NCBI GenBank assembly: GCA_964418085.1
Contig: CAYQKB010000014.1
Location: forward strand, 1 to 24,739
DNA: 24,739 nucleotides
From: JBBTYG01 sp964418085
GTDB taxonomy: Bacteria > Patescibacteriota > Minisyncoccia > UBA6257 > 2-01-FULL-56-20
Direction: 5' to 3'
Shown here one piece after another: positions 6,611-13,586 of the stretch; the stretch's first letter is position 1; every line of letters begins with the position of its first letter. The notes under the pieces are model-generated. The model was given only the letters and a program-made list of their open reading frames with translations. It had not been told where the DNA came from and searched no databases. The position numbers and the translations under genes were made by a program.

Positions 6611-7518
6611 CTAGCCGCAGCTTCGACAAACCCAGCGTAGGACGTACTAAATATCAAATAATCCCCCATCCACCCATACACAAACCGCACACCGGAGGAA
6701 AAATCTGTGACGCGCACCGGCTGATTCCCCACCATTGCATCATAAAACGCGCCCCTATTTTCAGTCGGCACTAAAAACAAATTTGGAATTTTTGCGGACG
6801 TCTCAAGCTTCGAAACCTCGGACTTTAAAGACAATGAGTTTTCTCCTGGTTTCAAAGCTAAAATATACCCGGGCCAAAAATCACTTTCATCGCGGTAAGC
6901 AAACACAGTCACATCCGGACTGAAATGATCATTTAAAAAGTTTCCATCCACAATAAACCCGTCTGTAGCAGAAAAAATTTGGTTTAGAGATACACCCTTG
7001 CCATCCGCACCCTTAAATTCTATTTCAACAAATCGTGCCGCGAGATCAGCGCCGGCAAGTGCGGATCGAAAGCTCTGGTCATAGAGAGCGATGTCCGGCG
7101 AAGTACCGGCCGCCTCATCAAGTACAAGAGAAAGCTTCCCATCAATCGGCTTTTTAAATGCCGATGTGTGGACAAAAACAACTGTCGAGGTTTGGTTGTC
7201 TGCCGCAATACTGCCCGTGTTCCGTGCAACGGAAAAAATTTTCGCAAAAAAGCCGGAGTAGAATAAGTATGCGGCTGCGGCAAGAAAGCAGATCCCAATA
7301 CCAAAAAAAATAAGCGCGGATCGCACTTTCCTAGAAACAAAAATGGAAATGCCGCCTACTCCGGAAGCAAACTTTGGCGCCTTGAGAGTTTGAGATTGTG
7401 GCAAACCGCCCCCGCTATTCTTCATGGAAGAAATATCGGACGTAAACGTTCGCACTTTAACCTCCTGCTCACCAGAAAAACCAGCAGGTTCAGGATTTAC
7501 TCCCTCAAATACATTCAT
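6604..7518 (-). CDS. Hypothetical single-pass membrane protein
   Basis: 304 residues. A cytoplasmic N-terminal tail of about 65 residues contains VRTFTSDISSMKNSGGG, a phrase I associate with uncharacterised CPR membrane proteins. One hydrophobic segment follows (SALIFFGIGICFLAAAAYLF, about 67-90). The rest, about 210 residues, is an extracytoplasmic alpha/beta region without cysteines or recognisable catalytic motifs. ATG at 7518 follows GATATAAGGA; AAGG is too close to be a good SD, so a leaderless start is possible. It is the last gene of the rpsO-NYN-pnp direction, 236 bp after pnp and separated from it by hairpin element C. The TAA stop falls inside element B copy 1. No function can be assigned. 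Confidence 0.7.
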   Translation of the reverse strand: MNVFEGVNPEPAGFSGEQEVKVRTFTSDISSMKNSGGGLPQSQTLKAPKFASGVGGISIFVSRKVRSALIFFGIGICFLAAAAYLFYSGFFAKIFSVARNTGSIAADNQTSTVVFVHTSAFKKPIDGKLSLVLDEAAGTSPDIALYDQSFRSALAGADLAARFVEIEFKGADGKGVSLNQIFSATDGFIVDGNFLNDHFSPDVTVFAYRDESDFWPGYILALKPGENSLSLKSEVSKLETSAKIPNLFLVPTENRGAFYDAMVGNQPVRVTDFSSGVRFVYGWMGDYLIFSTSYAGFVEAAARL

Positions 7519-7636
7519 TCCTTATATCTTACCACGCCTGTAAATTAGGTTTGTCGAGCAAATATAAAAAAGTATCCACTATATGTTTTGAGAAAACTCT
7601 CAGAGGAATTTCGAGATTGATGAGCATGTCTAGACA

Positions 7637-7735
7637 AAGAAGTAATGCTTTTTGGGGTCATCCGGAGCGTGGCGACGCGAGGCAGAGGAATTTTTCAGTC
7701 AGAAAAATATCCGACACCAAAAAGCATTACTTCTT
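7637..7735. repeat. Hairpin element C downstream of pnp
   Basis: 19-bp perfect inverted ends (7637-7655 and 7717-7735, containing AGTAATGCTTTTTGG) around a 61-nt interior. The interior has its own hairpin, ATTTTTC/GAAAAAT, and a GC-rich GCGTGGCGACGCG segment. It begins 20 bp past the pnp stop on the - strand. It resembles a mobile palindromic repeat; as RNA it would give pnp mRNA a stable 3' structure. Confidence 0.75.
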
Positions 7736-7754
7736 GGCACAATTTACGAAACTT

Positions 7755-9878
7755 CTAAGCCCCGCCAAGTTGTTTAATCGACAAACCAATCCTCCCATCC
7801 TCATCTGCCCGTATAATTTTCGCTTTCACAAAATCGCCCTCCTTGACCACATCCCGTACCTGCTTCACAAATCCTTCCTTAAGCTCCGACACGTGGATCA
7901 TGCCGTCCTTTCCACCGCCCAAATCCATGATGGCACCGAAGTCCATGATCCGCACAATAGTTCCTTCGACAATTTCGCCGACTTTGAATTCGTGCGTAAT
8001 CGCCCGTATGTCCGCAAGCGCCGCCTCGACGGTTTCCTCCTTGTCGGAAAAAATGAACACATCGCCATTTTCTTCCACATCTATACTCGTAAGTGAATGT
8101 TTTGCGATAAGTCCGTTGATGACCTTGCCGCCAGGACCGATAAGCGCGCCGATTTTTTCCGGATTGATCTTAAGCGTTCTGATTTTGGGCGCGAAAGAAG
8201 AAATCTTCGGGCGCGGTGCGGAAAGAAGCGTGCTCATAAACTTCAAAATCTCGAGACGCGCATCTCTCGCCTGGGCAAGCCCTGCCTGAAGCATCCCGAG
8301 TGTCACGCCGTTCACCTTCACATCCATCTGAAGAGCATTCACGCCGTCCACGGTGCCGGCAACTTTGAAATCCATGTCCCCATGATGATCTTCTGGTCCC
8401 TGGATGTCGGTTAAAACTTTATAATCCGGCTGTCCTTTGTCATTAGTCCCATGTCCCTGGTCAATCATAAGCCCCATCGCGATTCCCGCCGCCGCCTTTT
8501 TAAGCGGCACGCCGGCATCCATTAAGGAGAGTACCGATGCACACACGGTTGCCATAGAAGATGATCCATTCGAAGAAAGAATTTCGGAAACAACTCTGAT
8601 GGTATAAGGGAATATATCTTTTGGGGGAAGCAGAGGCTCAACCGCTTTGCGAGCAAGGTTCCCATGCCCGATCTCACGCCTTCCCGGCCCGCGCGAAGAA
8701 CCCGTTTCGCCCACGGAGAATTTCGGGAAATTGTAGTGGAGCAAAAAGCGTCGCTTCTCATTCGTTTCCATCGTTTCGATGAGCTGCTCGGCAGACGTCG
8801 GCGCGAGAGTCGTTACGCCTAGTGCCTGTGTATTGCCGCGTACAAAAAGCGCAGACCCGTGCGTCCTCGGAAAAAGAGCAACTTCGCCGTCAAGCGCGCG
8901 GAGCTGGTTCAACCTACGCCCGTCCGGCCGCTTTTCTTTTTCTAAAACATTTTTATGCACCAATTTATTTATCTCGTCTTCAAAAAGGAAGTCGGCGGCT
9001 TTCCCGTCAAACTCCTCGAATGTTTCTTTGAGATGTTTGAACATTCCGTCCTTGAGGTCGCCGAGCACGCTCAAGTGGTCAATTGATGTATGCTGATAAA
9101 GAACCGGCTCAAGCTTCCCGGATAAAAATTCGGAAATCGCGGAAACGAGCGCCGGATCCGGCTCTAAAATCTTTATATCCACTTTCGGCTTGCCGATTTC
9201 TTTTATAATTTTCTTTTGAAATTCAACAAGGCGATTTATTTCTTTCTGCGCGTCGCCGAATCCTTCAATGATCCGATTCTCGCTGGCATCATCCCCGGCA
9301 AGCTCAATCATATTGATCCGGTCGGTAAGCCCGGCAACGAACGCGTCAAACGTATATCCTTTTTTCACTTCAGAATTTGTCGGATTGATTAAAAATTTCC
9401 CGCTAATCTCTGCAACACCCACTCCGGCAACGGGCCCATTCCACGGAACGTCCGATATCCCCAGTGCCAAAGACGCACCCATGAGTCCCACAAACTCCGG
9501 CTCATTTTCTTCGTCAATTTCAAGCACAGTCACAACCACATGCACATCACGTCGAAGCCGTTCATCAAAAAGCGGCCGCACTGCGCGGTCAACCACTCTT
9601 CCGGCAAGTATTGCATCATCCGATGGCCGTCCCTCCCTCCGGATAAATCTACTCCCGATAATTTTCCCCGCAGCATAAAACCGCTCTTCATAGTCAACCT
9701 TAAGCGGCAGATAATCGAGCGGAACATCGCGCTTCGACATCACAACGGTAGTAAGAACTACGGTATCACCGTACCGCGCGAGAACCGCTGCATTCGCCCG
9801 CCCGGCAAGATCAGAAATTTCATAGGAAAGCGTCTTGCCTCCTACCTCTATTGAAAATTGTTTTTTTTGAAATGCCAT
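7755..9878 (-). CDS. pnp: Polyribonucleotide nucleotidyltransferase (PNPase)
   Basis: Phosphate-dependent 3'-to-5' exoribonuclease of RNA decay, 707 residues as usual. Domains in order: first RNase PH core (ANAAVLARYGDTVVLTTVVM), linker helices, catalytic second RNase PH core (GGTNDKGQ-like segments; GSSRGPGRREIGHGNLARKA; DIQGPEDHHGDMDFKVAG), KH domain (INPEKIGALIGPGGKVINGL) and C-terminal S1 domain (GTIVRIMDFGAIMDLGGGKDGMIHVSEL). I chose ATG 9878 because MAFQKKQFSIEVGG is the family start; an in-frame ATG at 9968 adds 30 unrelated residues. It runs in the same direction as rpsO, but a NYN gene and repeats separate the two, where the classic order is rpsO-pnp. An imperfect hairpin sits just upstream. 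Confidence 0.97.
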   Translation of the reverse strand: MAFQKKQFSIEVGGKTLSYEISDLAGRANAAVLARYGDTVVLTTVVMSKRDVPLDYLPLKVDYEERFYAAGKIIGSRFIRREGRPSDDAILAGRVVDRAVRPLFDERLRRDVHVVVTVLEIDEENEPEFVGLMGASLALGISDVPWNGPVAGVGVAEISGKFLINPTNSEVKKGYTFDAFVAGLTDRINMIELAGDDASENRIIEGFGDAQKEINRLVEFQKKIIKEIGKPKVDIKILEPDPALVSAISEFLSGKLEPVLYQHTSIDHLSVLGDLKDGMFKHLKETFEEFDGKAADFLFEDEINKLVHKNVLEKEKRPDGRRLNQLRALDGEVALFPRTHGSALFVRGNTQALGVTTLAPTSAEQLIETMETNEKRRFLLHYNFPKFSVGETGSSRGPGRREIGHGNLARKAVEPLLPPKDIFPYTIRVVSEILSSNGSSSMATVCASVLSLMDAGVPLKKAAAGIAMGLMIDQGHGTNDKGQPDYKVLTDIQGPEDHHGDMDFKVAGTVDGVNALQMDVKVNGVTLGMLQAGLAQARDARLEILKFMSTLLSAPRPKISSFAPKIRTLKINPEKIGALIGPGGKVINGLIAKHSLTSIDVEENGDVFIFSDKEETVEAALADIRAITHEFKVGEIVEGTIVRIMDFGAIMDLGGGKDGMIHVSELKEGFVKQVRDVVKEGDFVKAKIIRADEDGRIGLSIKQLGGA

Positions 9879-9900
9879 AATATACGAGGTCTGTGGGAGA

Positions 9901-9990
9901 AGCTCTCGTATGCCGCACAATGGAGATATGTTCGGGCGAAAGCCAGCGCTTTCAATCAAACATATCACCGTGTGCGTAGAACCAAGAGCT
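9901..9990 (-). promoter_or_regulatory. Imperfect long hairpin upstream of pnp
   Basis: Nested arms AGCTCT/AGAGCT (9901-9906, 9985-9990), GCACA...GATATGT with ACATATC...TGTGC (about 9915-9931, 9960-9975), and a terminal GAAAGC/GCTTTC hairpin (9938-9953). If transcribed it is in the pnp 5' leader, 23 nt before the start codon. In E. coli the pnp leader hairpin is cut by RNase III and used for autocontrol; the likeness is positional only. The rest of 9991-10072 shows nothing convincing. Confidence 0.45.
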
Positions 9991-10072
9991 CAGTCAGACT
10001 TCCAAAAGCATATCGAAAATCCTGTAAAAAAGCAACTTGTTGTACGGAAAGCGTTGACAGAAAAGGGGTTTG

Positions 10073-10185
10073 AAATAAAATTGCGAGATTCAAGGCGCGG
10101 GGAAAGCGGCGAGGAAGGCGTATTTAAAATACGTCGACGAGTCGCAGGGGCCCCGGAACGCAGAAGCTCACGATTTTAATTAAAA
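10073..10185. repeat. Palindromic element B, copy 2
   Basis: Aligns along its length with copy 1 (6489-6610): CGGGGAAAGCG, GAGGAAGGCGTATT, GGGGCCCC and the end CGATTTTAATTAAA are shared, and the ends remain complementary (AATAAAATTGCGAG with CTCACGATTTTAATT). It lies directly next to element A copy 2, with about 5 bp between them, giving a compound repeat block between the NYN gene and pnp. Confidence 0.7.
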
Positions 10186-10190
10186 TTCCT

Positions 10191-10363
10191 AGCCCCCATC
10201 TCAAAAGTAGGCCAGCGGTTGTCGCGAGAGATTTTCGAGATGAAAACAAGGATCTTCCGACAAAGGATACGGTCGTATCCTGCGAAGGAAATCGTTGTTT
10301 TCAGCCGAAAATAACCGCGAGAACTGCGGCTCTTCATTACTACCTACTTTTGAGATGGGGACT
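10191..10363. repeat. Palindromic element A, copy 2
   Basis: 173 bp foldable end to end. Outer arms are CCCATCTCAAAAGTAGG (10195-10211) and CCTACTTTTGAGATGGG (10343-10359), perfect over 17 bp. Inner arms are GCGGTTGTCGCG with CGCGAGAACTGC, ATTTTCG/CGAAAAT, GAAAACAA/TTGTTTTC and an apical GGATAC-GGTC-GTATCC. The interior is closely similar to copy 3. The right border overlaps the NYN gene stop codon (TAA, - strand). Confidence 0.85.
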
Positions 10364-11019
10364 TAGCGCCGAATTATCGCCCGCGGAATGTCCTCAATAT
10401 TTATAAATCTGTCCGCCGCTTCCTGAATCTTCGCGGATGCGCTCCGCTTGAACGCTGCAACCTCCACAAGGCGCCCTGCGCCCCACTTTAAATAATCCAC
10501 AAGCGGTATAAAATCTCCGTCGCCTGTCACAATAATAATAACGTCTAAAAATGATGACATGCGGATAGCGTCAACCGCCATGCCGACATCCCAATCAGCT
10601 TTCTTGAGCCCATCGCCAAAAATCTGTAAATCTTTCATGCGAAGCTCAAGCCCGGCTTTTGTTAATGCATCAAAAAATGATGCTTCGGAGGAAAGTGCTC
10701 GCCCGGGGCGTTCGGCCCCCGACGGAGCTCCTCCAAAATCATTTACTCCGTTGTCCCATTCCCGCCGTTCGCGATCTTGCTCGCCTCGCTGATGCAAGGG
10801 CGAAGCGGGTCGCATGGCATTCCCTTTCGGAGGCTCCACCCCTTCACTTTTGACCACATAAGCCATCGCGCGAATAAGCTGCCGACCCGCCACGAGATGC
10901 CGGATAAGCTCGGGGTAGTTAACGCGGCCGTGATGTAAATTTTTTGCGGAATGATATAAATTTTGTGCGTCGACAAAAATGCCTACCCGCTGATTCGCAA
11001 AACTTTCGCTTGGTCTCAT
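10363..11019 (-). CDS. NYN-domain (LabA/DUF88-like) ribonuclease family protein
   Basis: 218 residues from ATG 11019. NYN domains are PIN-like metal-dependent ribonucleases. Acidic active-site candidates are visible: VDAQN (Asp17, N-terminal), ADWDVGMAVDAI (Asp142/144/150) and VTGDGDFIPLV (Asp167/169), with the family's aliphatic strands between them. Residues about 59-112 form an arginine-, proline- and glycine-rich insertion with no counterpart in the usual NYN fold, encoded by palindrome-rich DNA (about 10684-10845; for example GGGGCGTTCGGCCCC), which suggests an in-frame repeat insertion. An ATG at 11061 would add 14 residues encoded by the inserted element D1, so I use 11019. It lies between rpsO and pnp, fitting RNA processing or decay. 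Confidence 0.82.
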   Translation of the reverse strand: MRPSESFANQRVGIFVDAQNLYHSAKNLHHGRVNYPELIRHLVAGRQLIRAMAYVVKSEGVEPPKGNAMRPASPLHQRGEQDRERREWDNGVNDFGGAPSGAERPGRALSSEASFFDALTKAGLELRMKDLQIFGDGLKKADWDVGMAVDAIRMSSFLDVIIIVTGDGDFIPLVDYLKWGAGRLVEVAAFKRSASAKIQEAADRFINIEDIPRAIIRR

Positions 11020-11138
11020 CCCGTTAGAGATAGGAAACGCATTCGTTTCCGTGATGTTCACGCAGGACTAATGCGTGTCGGTTTCTATTGATTTGTAAAA
11101 TAATACTGTTGTTCATGGATGGGTTATCTCTAACGGGA
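11019..11138. mobile_element. Inverted-repeat element D1 (MITE-like) with 5-bp target duplication
   Basis: 14-bp perfect inverted ends TCCCGTTAGAGATA (11019-11032) and TATCTCTAACGGGA (11125-11138) with TCTCA directly repeated on both sides (11014-11018 and 11139-11143). It is 120 bp long with no convincing ORF inside; an internal GGAAACG/CGTTTCC hairpin is visible. It abuts the NYN start codon. It shares its end sequence and size with D2 and D3 around the tRNA genes. The remaining gap to rpsO (11144-11228) shows nothing else. Confidence 0.75.
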
Positions 11139-11228
11139 TCTCATATTAATTTTTTTACTTTATAAAAGCGTGCTCCGCGACTCGGAGTCTTGATATTAAA
11201 AATTTCTTACGGCTGGTAAAAACGAAAA

Positions 11229-11495
11229 CTACTTCTTTAGGTCCAATTTCTTGATAAGTTTTTCGTACGACGTCGGCCTCGTTTTCTTCAAGTACGCAAG
11301 AAGTTTTCTCCGGTGGCTCACCATCTTCAAAAGCCCCCGTCGCGAATGATTGTCCTTCGGATTTCTCTTGAGGTGAGTGGTGAGCTCATCAATCTGCCGC
11401 GATGTCATGGCAATTTGAACCTGGGCTGAGCCCGTATCTTTGTCGCTCATACCGTGCTCGGTAACTATTTTTGATTTAACTCGCTTCGTAAGCAT
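11229..11495 (-). CDS. rpsO: 30S ribosomal protein S15
   Basis: 88 residues, the standard length. The conserved core DTGSAQVQIAMTSRQIDELT-HLK and DNHSRRGLLKMVSHRRKLLAYLK binds the 16S rRNA three-way junction. ATG at 11495 is preceded by a full promoter whose -10 ends 6 nt upstream, so the mRNA is predicted to be leaderless. That would remove the 5' leader through which E. coli S15 represses its own translation. The usual partner pnp lies further downstream on the same strand. Confidence 0.97.
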   Translation of the reverse strand: MLTKRVKSKIVTEHGMSDKDTGSAQVQIAMTSRQIDELTTHLKRNPKDNHSRRGLLKMVSHRRKLLAYLKKTRPTSYEKLIKKLDLKK

Positions 11496-11501
11496 GAAGA
11501 T

Positions 11502-11530
11502 ATCATAATTTAAAACCCGAAAAAGAGCAA
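11502..11530 (-). promoter_or_regulatory. rpsO promoter
   Basis: On the - strand TTGCTC (11530-11525), a 17-bp spacer and TATGAT (11507-11502). Only 6 nt separate the -10 box from the rpsO ATG, predicting initiation at or within a base or two of the start codon. Confidence 0.65.
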
Positions 11531-11558
11531 GGCCGAAGAAAATAAAGAGAGAATAAAC

Positions 11559-11589
11559 AGGGCTGACGCGTTGCGCATCAGCCCTTTTT
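11559..11589 (+). terminator. Strong hairpin with T tract between rpsO and the lipoprotein gene
   Basis: AGGGCTGACGCG-TTGC-GCATCAGCCCT followed by TTTTT on +. No + gene ends here, so it either ends an antisense or read-through transcript from the rpsO side or insulates the divergent units. The rest of 11590-11789 contains no supported gene; a 300-codon extension of the lipoprotein frame begins at 11571 but crosses the promoter. Confidence 0.75.
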
Positions 11590-11789
11590 CTTTAGGAATC
11601 GCCGCACGGATTAAGAGACGACCCGCAGCCGTTCGCGCACCAACACACAGATATAAATGCGCAAACAATCTATTCGAGTCTTCCGCCCCTTTTCCGCTTG
11701 GGTTCAATCGGATGGGATCCGATTGTTTCCAGAATCGCAATGTAACATGTATAATGACCCGTGTCAAGAGTAAGAGACAGCGCTTCTCC

Positions 11790-11818
11790 TTGACGCTTAT
11801 CTGTCGTCCTCGTATAGT
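11790..11818 (+). promoter_or_regulatory. Sigma-70-type promoter of the lipoprotein gene
   Basis: TTGACG (11790-11795), 17-bp spacer, TATAGT (11813-11818). It predicts a leader of about 65 nt with a CGCCC/GGGCG hairpin and a GAAAGG ribosome-binding site before ATG 11892. Confidence 0.75.
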
Positions 11819-11891
11819 CCATATAGTTTTTTTAAACGCCCCAGGGCGGGGGCACAACAAACGGAAACAATTCACCGAAAGGCAGATGCAG

Positions 11892-12473
11892 ATGAAAACA
11901 AGACAAACCGCACTCTGTGCAGCAATAATGACAATCGCGATCCTCACGGGAACTGGATGCAAAAGCATCAAGCTCAAAACGACCCACCAAAAAGTGGTCA
12001 CGGGCTTGTACGGAAACCAGCTTGATGTCCTCGCGACGAACTTCTCCCGAATCAAGGAGCGGGAAACAACGCAAGCACAGCTCGAAGAATTGGGCTTTAA
12101 ACTGGAGAATGTTCCCAACATGAAAGTCCTCGAAGGCGTCCCTGCTTTCGAAGAACTATTTGGCAAAGAAGGATTTCGCAACATTGACCTCATGAAGTCG
12201 GTCGAACTTCTTCACGAATTGGGTCTCTTCACCTTGTATCAAATCCCATACAAGGATGTTACAACCGTAACAGACCGAGTGTATATGAATCGCCAGAGGA
12301 TCACTGTCCAGGGCCCGGACATGATGTTTATTATCATAGTCCGCGACGGACTTGTGGTATACCGCAAAAAGAATTTGATAGTGAACAACACAGTCGAGTT
12401 CAGAAAGCGATTTCTCGGCGGCCCCATCGACTTGATCAACGAAATCGCCGGCCCCATAAAAGCGGTGCGGTAA
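11892..12473 (+). CDS. Putative secreted lipoprotein of unknown function
   Basis: 193 residues from ATG 11892 (GAAAGG 9 nt upstream; ATG 11886 is too close to it). MKTRQTALCAAIMTIAILTGTGCKS reads as a lipoprotein-like signal peptide ending at Cys23 or so, although the residue at -3 is Gly rather than Leu. The mature part is about 170 residues, alpha/beta (FEELFGKEGFRNIDLMKSVE; ITVQGPDMMFIIIVRDGLVV), with no recognised domain. It has its own promoter and is closed by a hairpin, so it is a one-gene unit. The frame extends upstream to 11571, but that stretch contains the promoter and is not protein-like. Function unknown. Confidence 0.65.
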   Translation: MKTRQTALCAAIMTIAILTGTGCKSIKLKTTHQKVVTGLYGNQLDVLATNFSRIKERETTQAQLEELGFKLENVPNMKVLEGVPAFEELFGKEGFRNIDLMKSVELLHELGLFTLYQIPYKDVTTVTDRVYMNRQRITVQGPDMMFIIIVRDGLVVYRKKNLIVNNTVEFRKRFLGGPIDLINEIAGPIKAVR

Positions 12474-12490
12474 GCGCCGCGACAGCGAAC

Positions 12491-12532
12491 AAAGCTCCCA
12501 AAAAAATGGGGGCTTTGCATTTTAGATTTTTC
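12491..12532 (+). terminator. Terminator of the lipoprotein gene
   Basis: AAAGCTCCC, an A-rich loop, GGGGGCTTT, then GCATTTTAGATTTTT: a stable stem with a slightly delayed T tract, 17 bp after the stop codon. Confidence 0.7.
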
Positions 12533-12564
12533 CGTGGAGCTGCGTGGTCAAGCAAAAAAAATTC

Positions 12565-12595
12565 AAGGCCGGTGCATTGCGCGCCGGCCTTTTTG
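12565..12595. terminator. Bidirectional terminator between convergent genes
   Basis: AAGGCCGGTGC-ATTGC-GCGCCGGCCTT with TTTTT on the + side and, after GAA, an eight-T run on the - side. It lies between the + lipoprotein gene and the - gene ending at 12613, so it can serve both. Confidence 0.8.
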
Positions 12596-12612
12596 TTCGG
12601 AAATAGTGCAAC

Positions 12613-13077
12613 CTATGCCGGCGCCCCAACCTCGCACGGAAATAAAGCGAGGCCCGGGGAGCGGCATATCGAAAAACAAGGGTGGTTGTCGCCAATAGCG
12701 GCGAGCACTTCTTTGGTGAAAGGGGCCCACCGAAGATCACATGCCACGCGATCCGCTTTTCGAAAGCATAAAAGCGCATCTGCTTTGTCTTTGAAAAGCG
12801 CGGCGATGAGCGAAGTCTGCTCTCCCCACCAGCGGGTGTTGACCATTTCGATCCGGCGCTCCACGGCGGTCAGGGGCGAGGTCATCCCATACCTCTCCGG
12901 AGTAAAAGCGACCAGATTTTTACAGATTGCGATCATGTCGGCGCCCTTCAGCTTCCGGCCCACGGGGAAGTTACTCGACCCCGAAAGCGCAATTTTTTTC
13001 GCGAACGCACGGCCATCCGGCTCGGTTCCGACTTCGTAAACAGACGTTTGAGTTACTGCATAGAATGTATCGATCAT
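12613..13077 (-). CDS. Hypothetical protein
   Basis: 154 residues from ATG 13077 (a TTG at 13089 would add four). No signal peptide and no membrane span. It is a mixed alpha/beta sequence with notable tryptophans (RWWGEQTSLIA, DLRWAPFTKEVL) and several cysteines in the last third that do not form a CxxC pair. It begins YAVTQTSVYEVGTEPDGRAF and contains PVGRKLKGADMIAICKNLVA. I do not recognise the family. It has an isolated position, convergent with the lipoprotein gene and divergent from the small ORF at 13130, with a terminator immediately after its stop. Coding status is supported by length, codon pattern and the terminator. Confidence 0.55.
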   Translation of the reverse strand: MIDTFYAVTQTSVYEVGTEPDGRAFAKKIALSGSSNFPVGRKLKGADMIAICKNLVAFTPERYGMTSPLTAVERRIEMVNTRWWGEQTSLIAALFKDKADALLCFRKADRVACDLRWAPFTKEVLAAIGDNHPCFSICRSPGLALFPCEVGAPA

Positions 13078-13129
13078 ATGACGAATCAATTTTTAAATAG
13101 CGGCACAATACCACTACGCTGCGAGTACT

Positions 13130-13297
13130 ATGCCACAGGCCAAATCCAATTTCAATATCTCGCTCGACGCTCGCATCTGGGGTGGGCTATTTGATCCAGC
13201 CCCACCACTGGACAATGTTGCACAATGTCCTTTTTGCGACAGGAATGTGCAAGAGCCAGTAAATCAAGAGTTTTCCGGTATTTGGACTATTTCGTAA
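13130..13297 (+). CDS. Small CPxC-containing ORF
   Basis: 55 residues, MPQAKSNFNISLDARIWGG through CPFCDRNVQEPVNQEF to a TAA at 13295. One CPFC pair suggests half of a metal-binding knuckle. It is divergent from the gene at 13077, and its last 34 bp overlap the 3' end of cas2 on the opposite strand. No clear SD or promoter was found. Low confidence; it could be chance. Confidence 0.35.
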   Translation: MPQAKSNFNISLDARIWGGLFDPAPPLDNVAQCPFCDRNVQEPVNQEFSGIWTIS

Positions 13298-13584
13298 GGC
13301 CTCGTTTTATCTTGGAACGCTGTAATCAAAAAATTTCCGAAAACAATATCCCGGACGCAGGATTGGCATAAGATGAAAAAACAATACCGATCGTGTTTGG
13401 CGATAAAAAAACTGGAAAATTTCTTGCGTAGTTGTATGCGCTCCCTTGTAAGTAGTTCGCCCATATAAAAAGATTTTAAAATCGGTCTCAACCCGTAATC
13501 CTTGCACCACTCCTCCGCCCTCAAAGCGCGGCGGCAATTCCGCGTCTGCCAAGATACAAGTGTGCAAAAGGCATTGTTGTTCAT
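13264..13584 (-). CDS. cas2: CRISPR-associated endoribonuclease-like protein Cas2
   Basis: 106 residues from ATG 13584, which begins 2 nt after the cas1 stop, so the two are probably translationally coupled. The ferredoxin-like Cas2 pattern is visible: a first strand (AFCTLVSW), helix, WCKDYGLRPILKSFYMGEL, a second helix, and HDRYCFFILCQSC. In the cas1-cas2 integrase Cas2 is the central dimer that holds the prespacer. The usual acidic residue after the first strand (YDI) is replaced (SWQ, Gln13), so nuclease activity is doubtful; adaptation does not need it. Another frame in the first 35 codons also reads somewhat Cas2-like (ILADAELPPR), so a frameshift near codon 20 deserves checking. No array lies beside it. 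Confidence 0.78.
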   Translation of the reverse strand: MNNNAFCTLVSWQTRNCRRALRAEEWCKDYGLRPILKSFYMGELLTRERIQLRKKFSSFFIAKHDRYCFFILCQSCVRDIVFGNFLITAFQDKTRPYEIVQIPENS

Positions 13585-13586
13585 TG

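Noticed and set aside
7551..8096. 181-residue + ORF
   Set aside because: Covers hairpin element C and the antisense of the pnp 3' end; not protein-like.
9910..10179. 89-residue + ORF upstream of pnp
   Set aside because: Made of hairpin and element B sequence; no start signals, no family resemblance.
13090..13263. CRISPR array or single repeat next to cas2
   Set aside because: Looked for direct repeats of 25-40 bp with regular spacing; only a local hairpin (GGACAATGT/ACAATGTCC) and no second copy of any candidate repeat.
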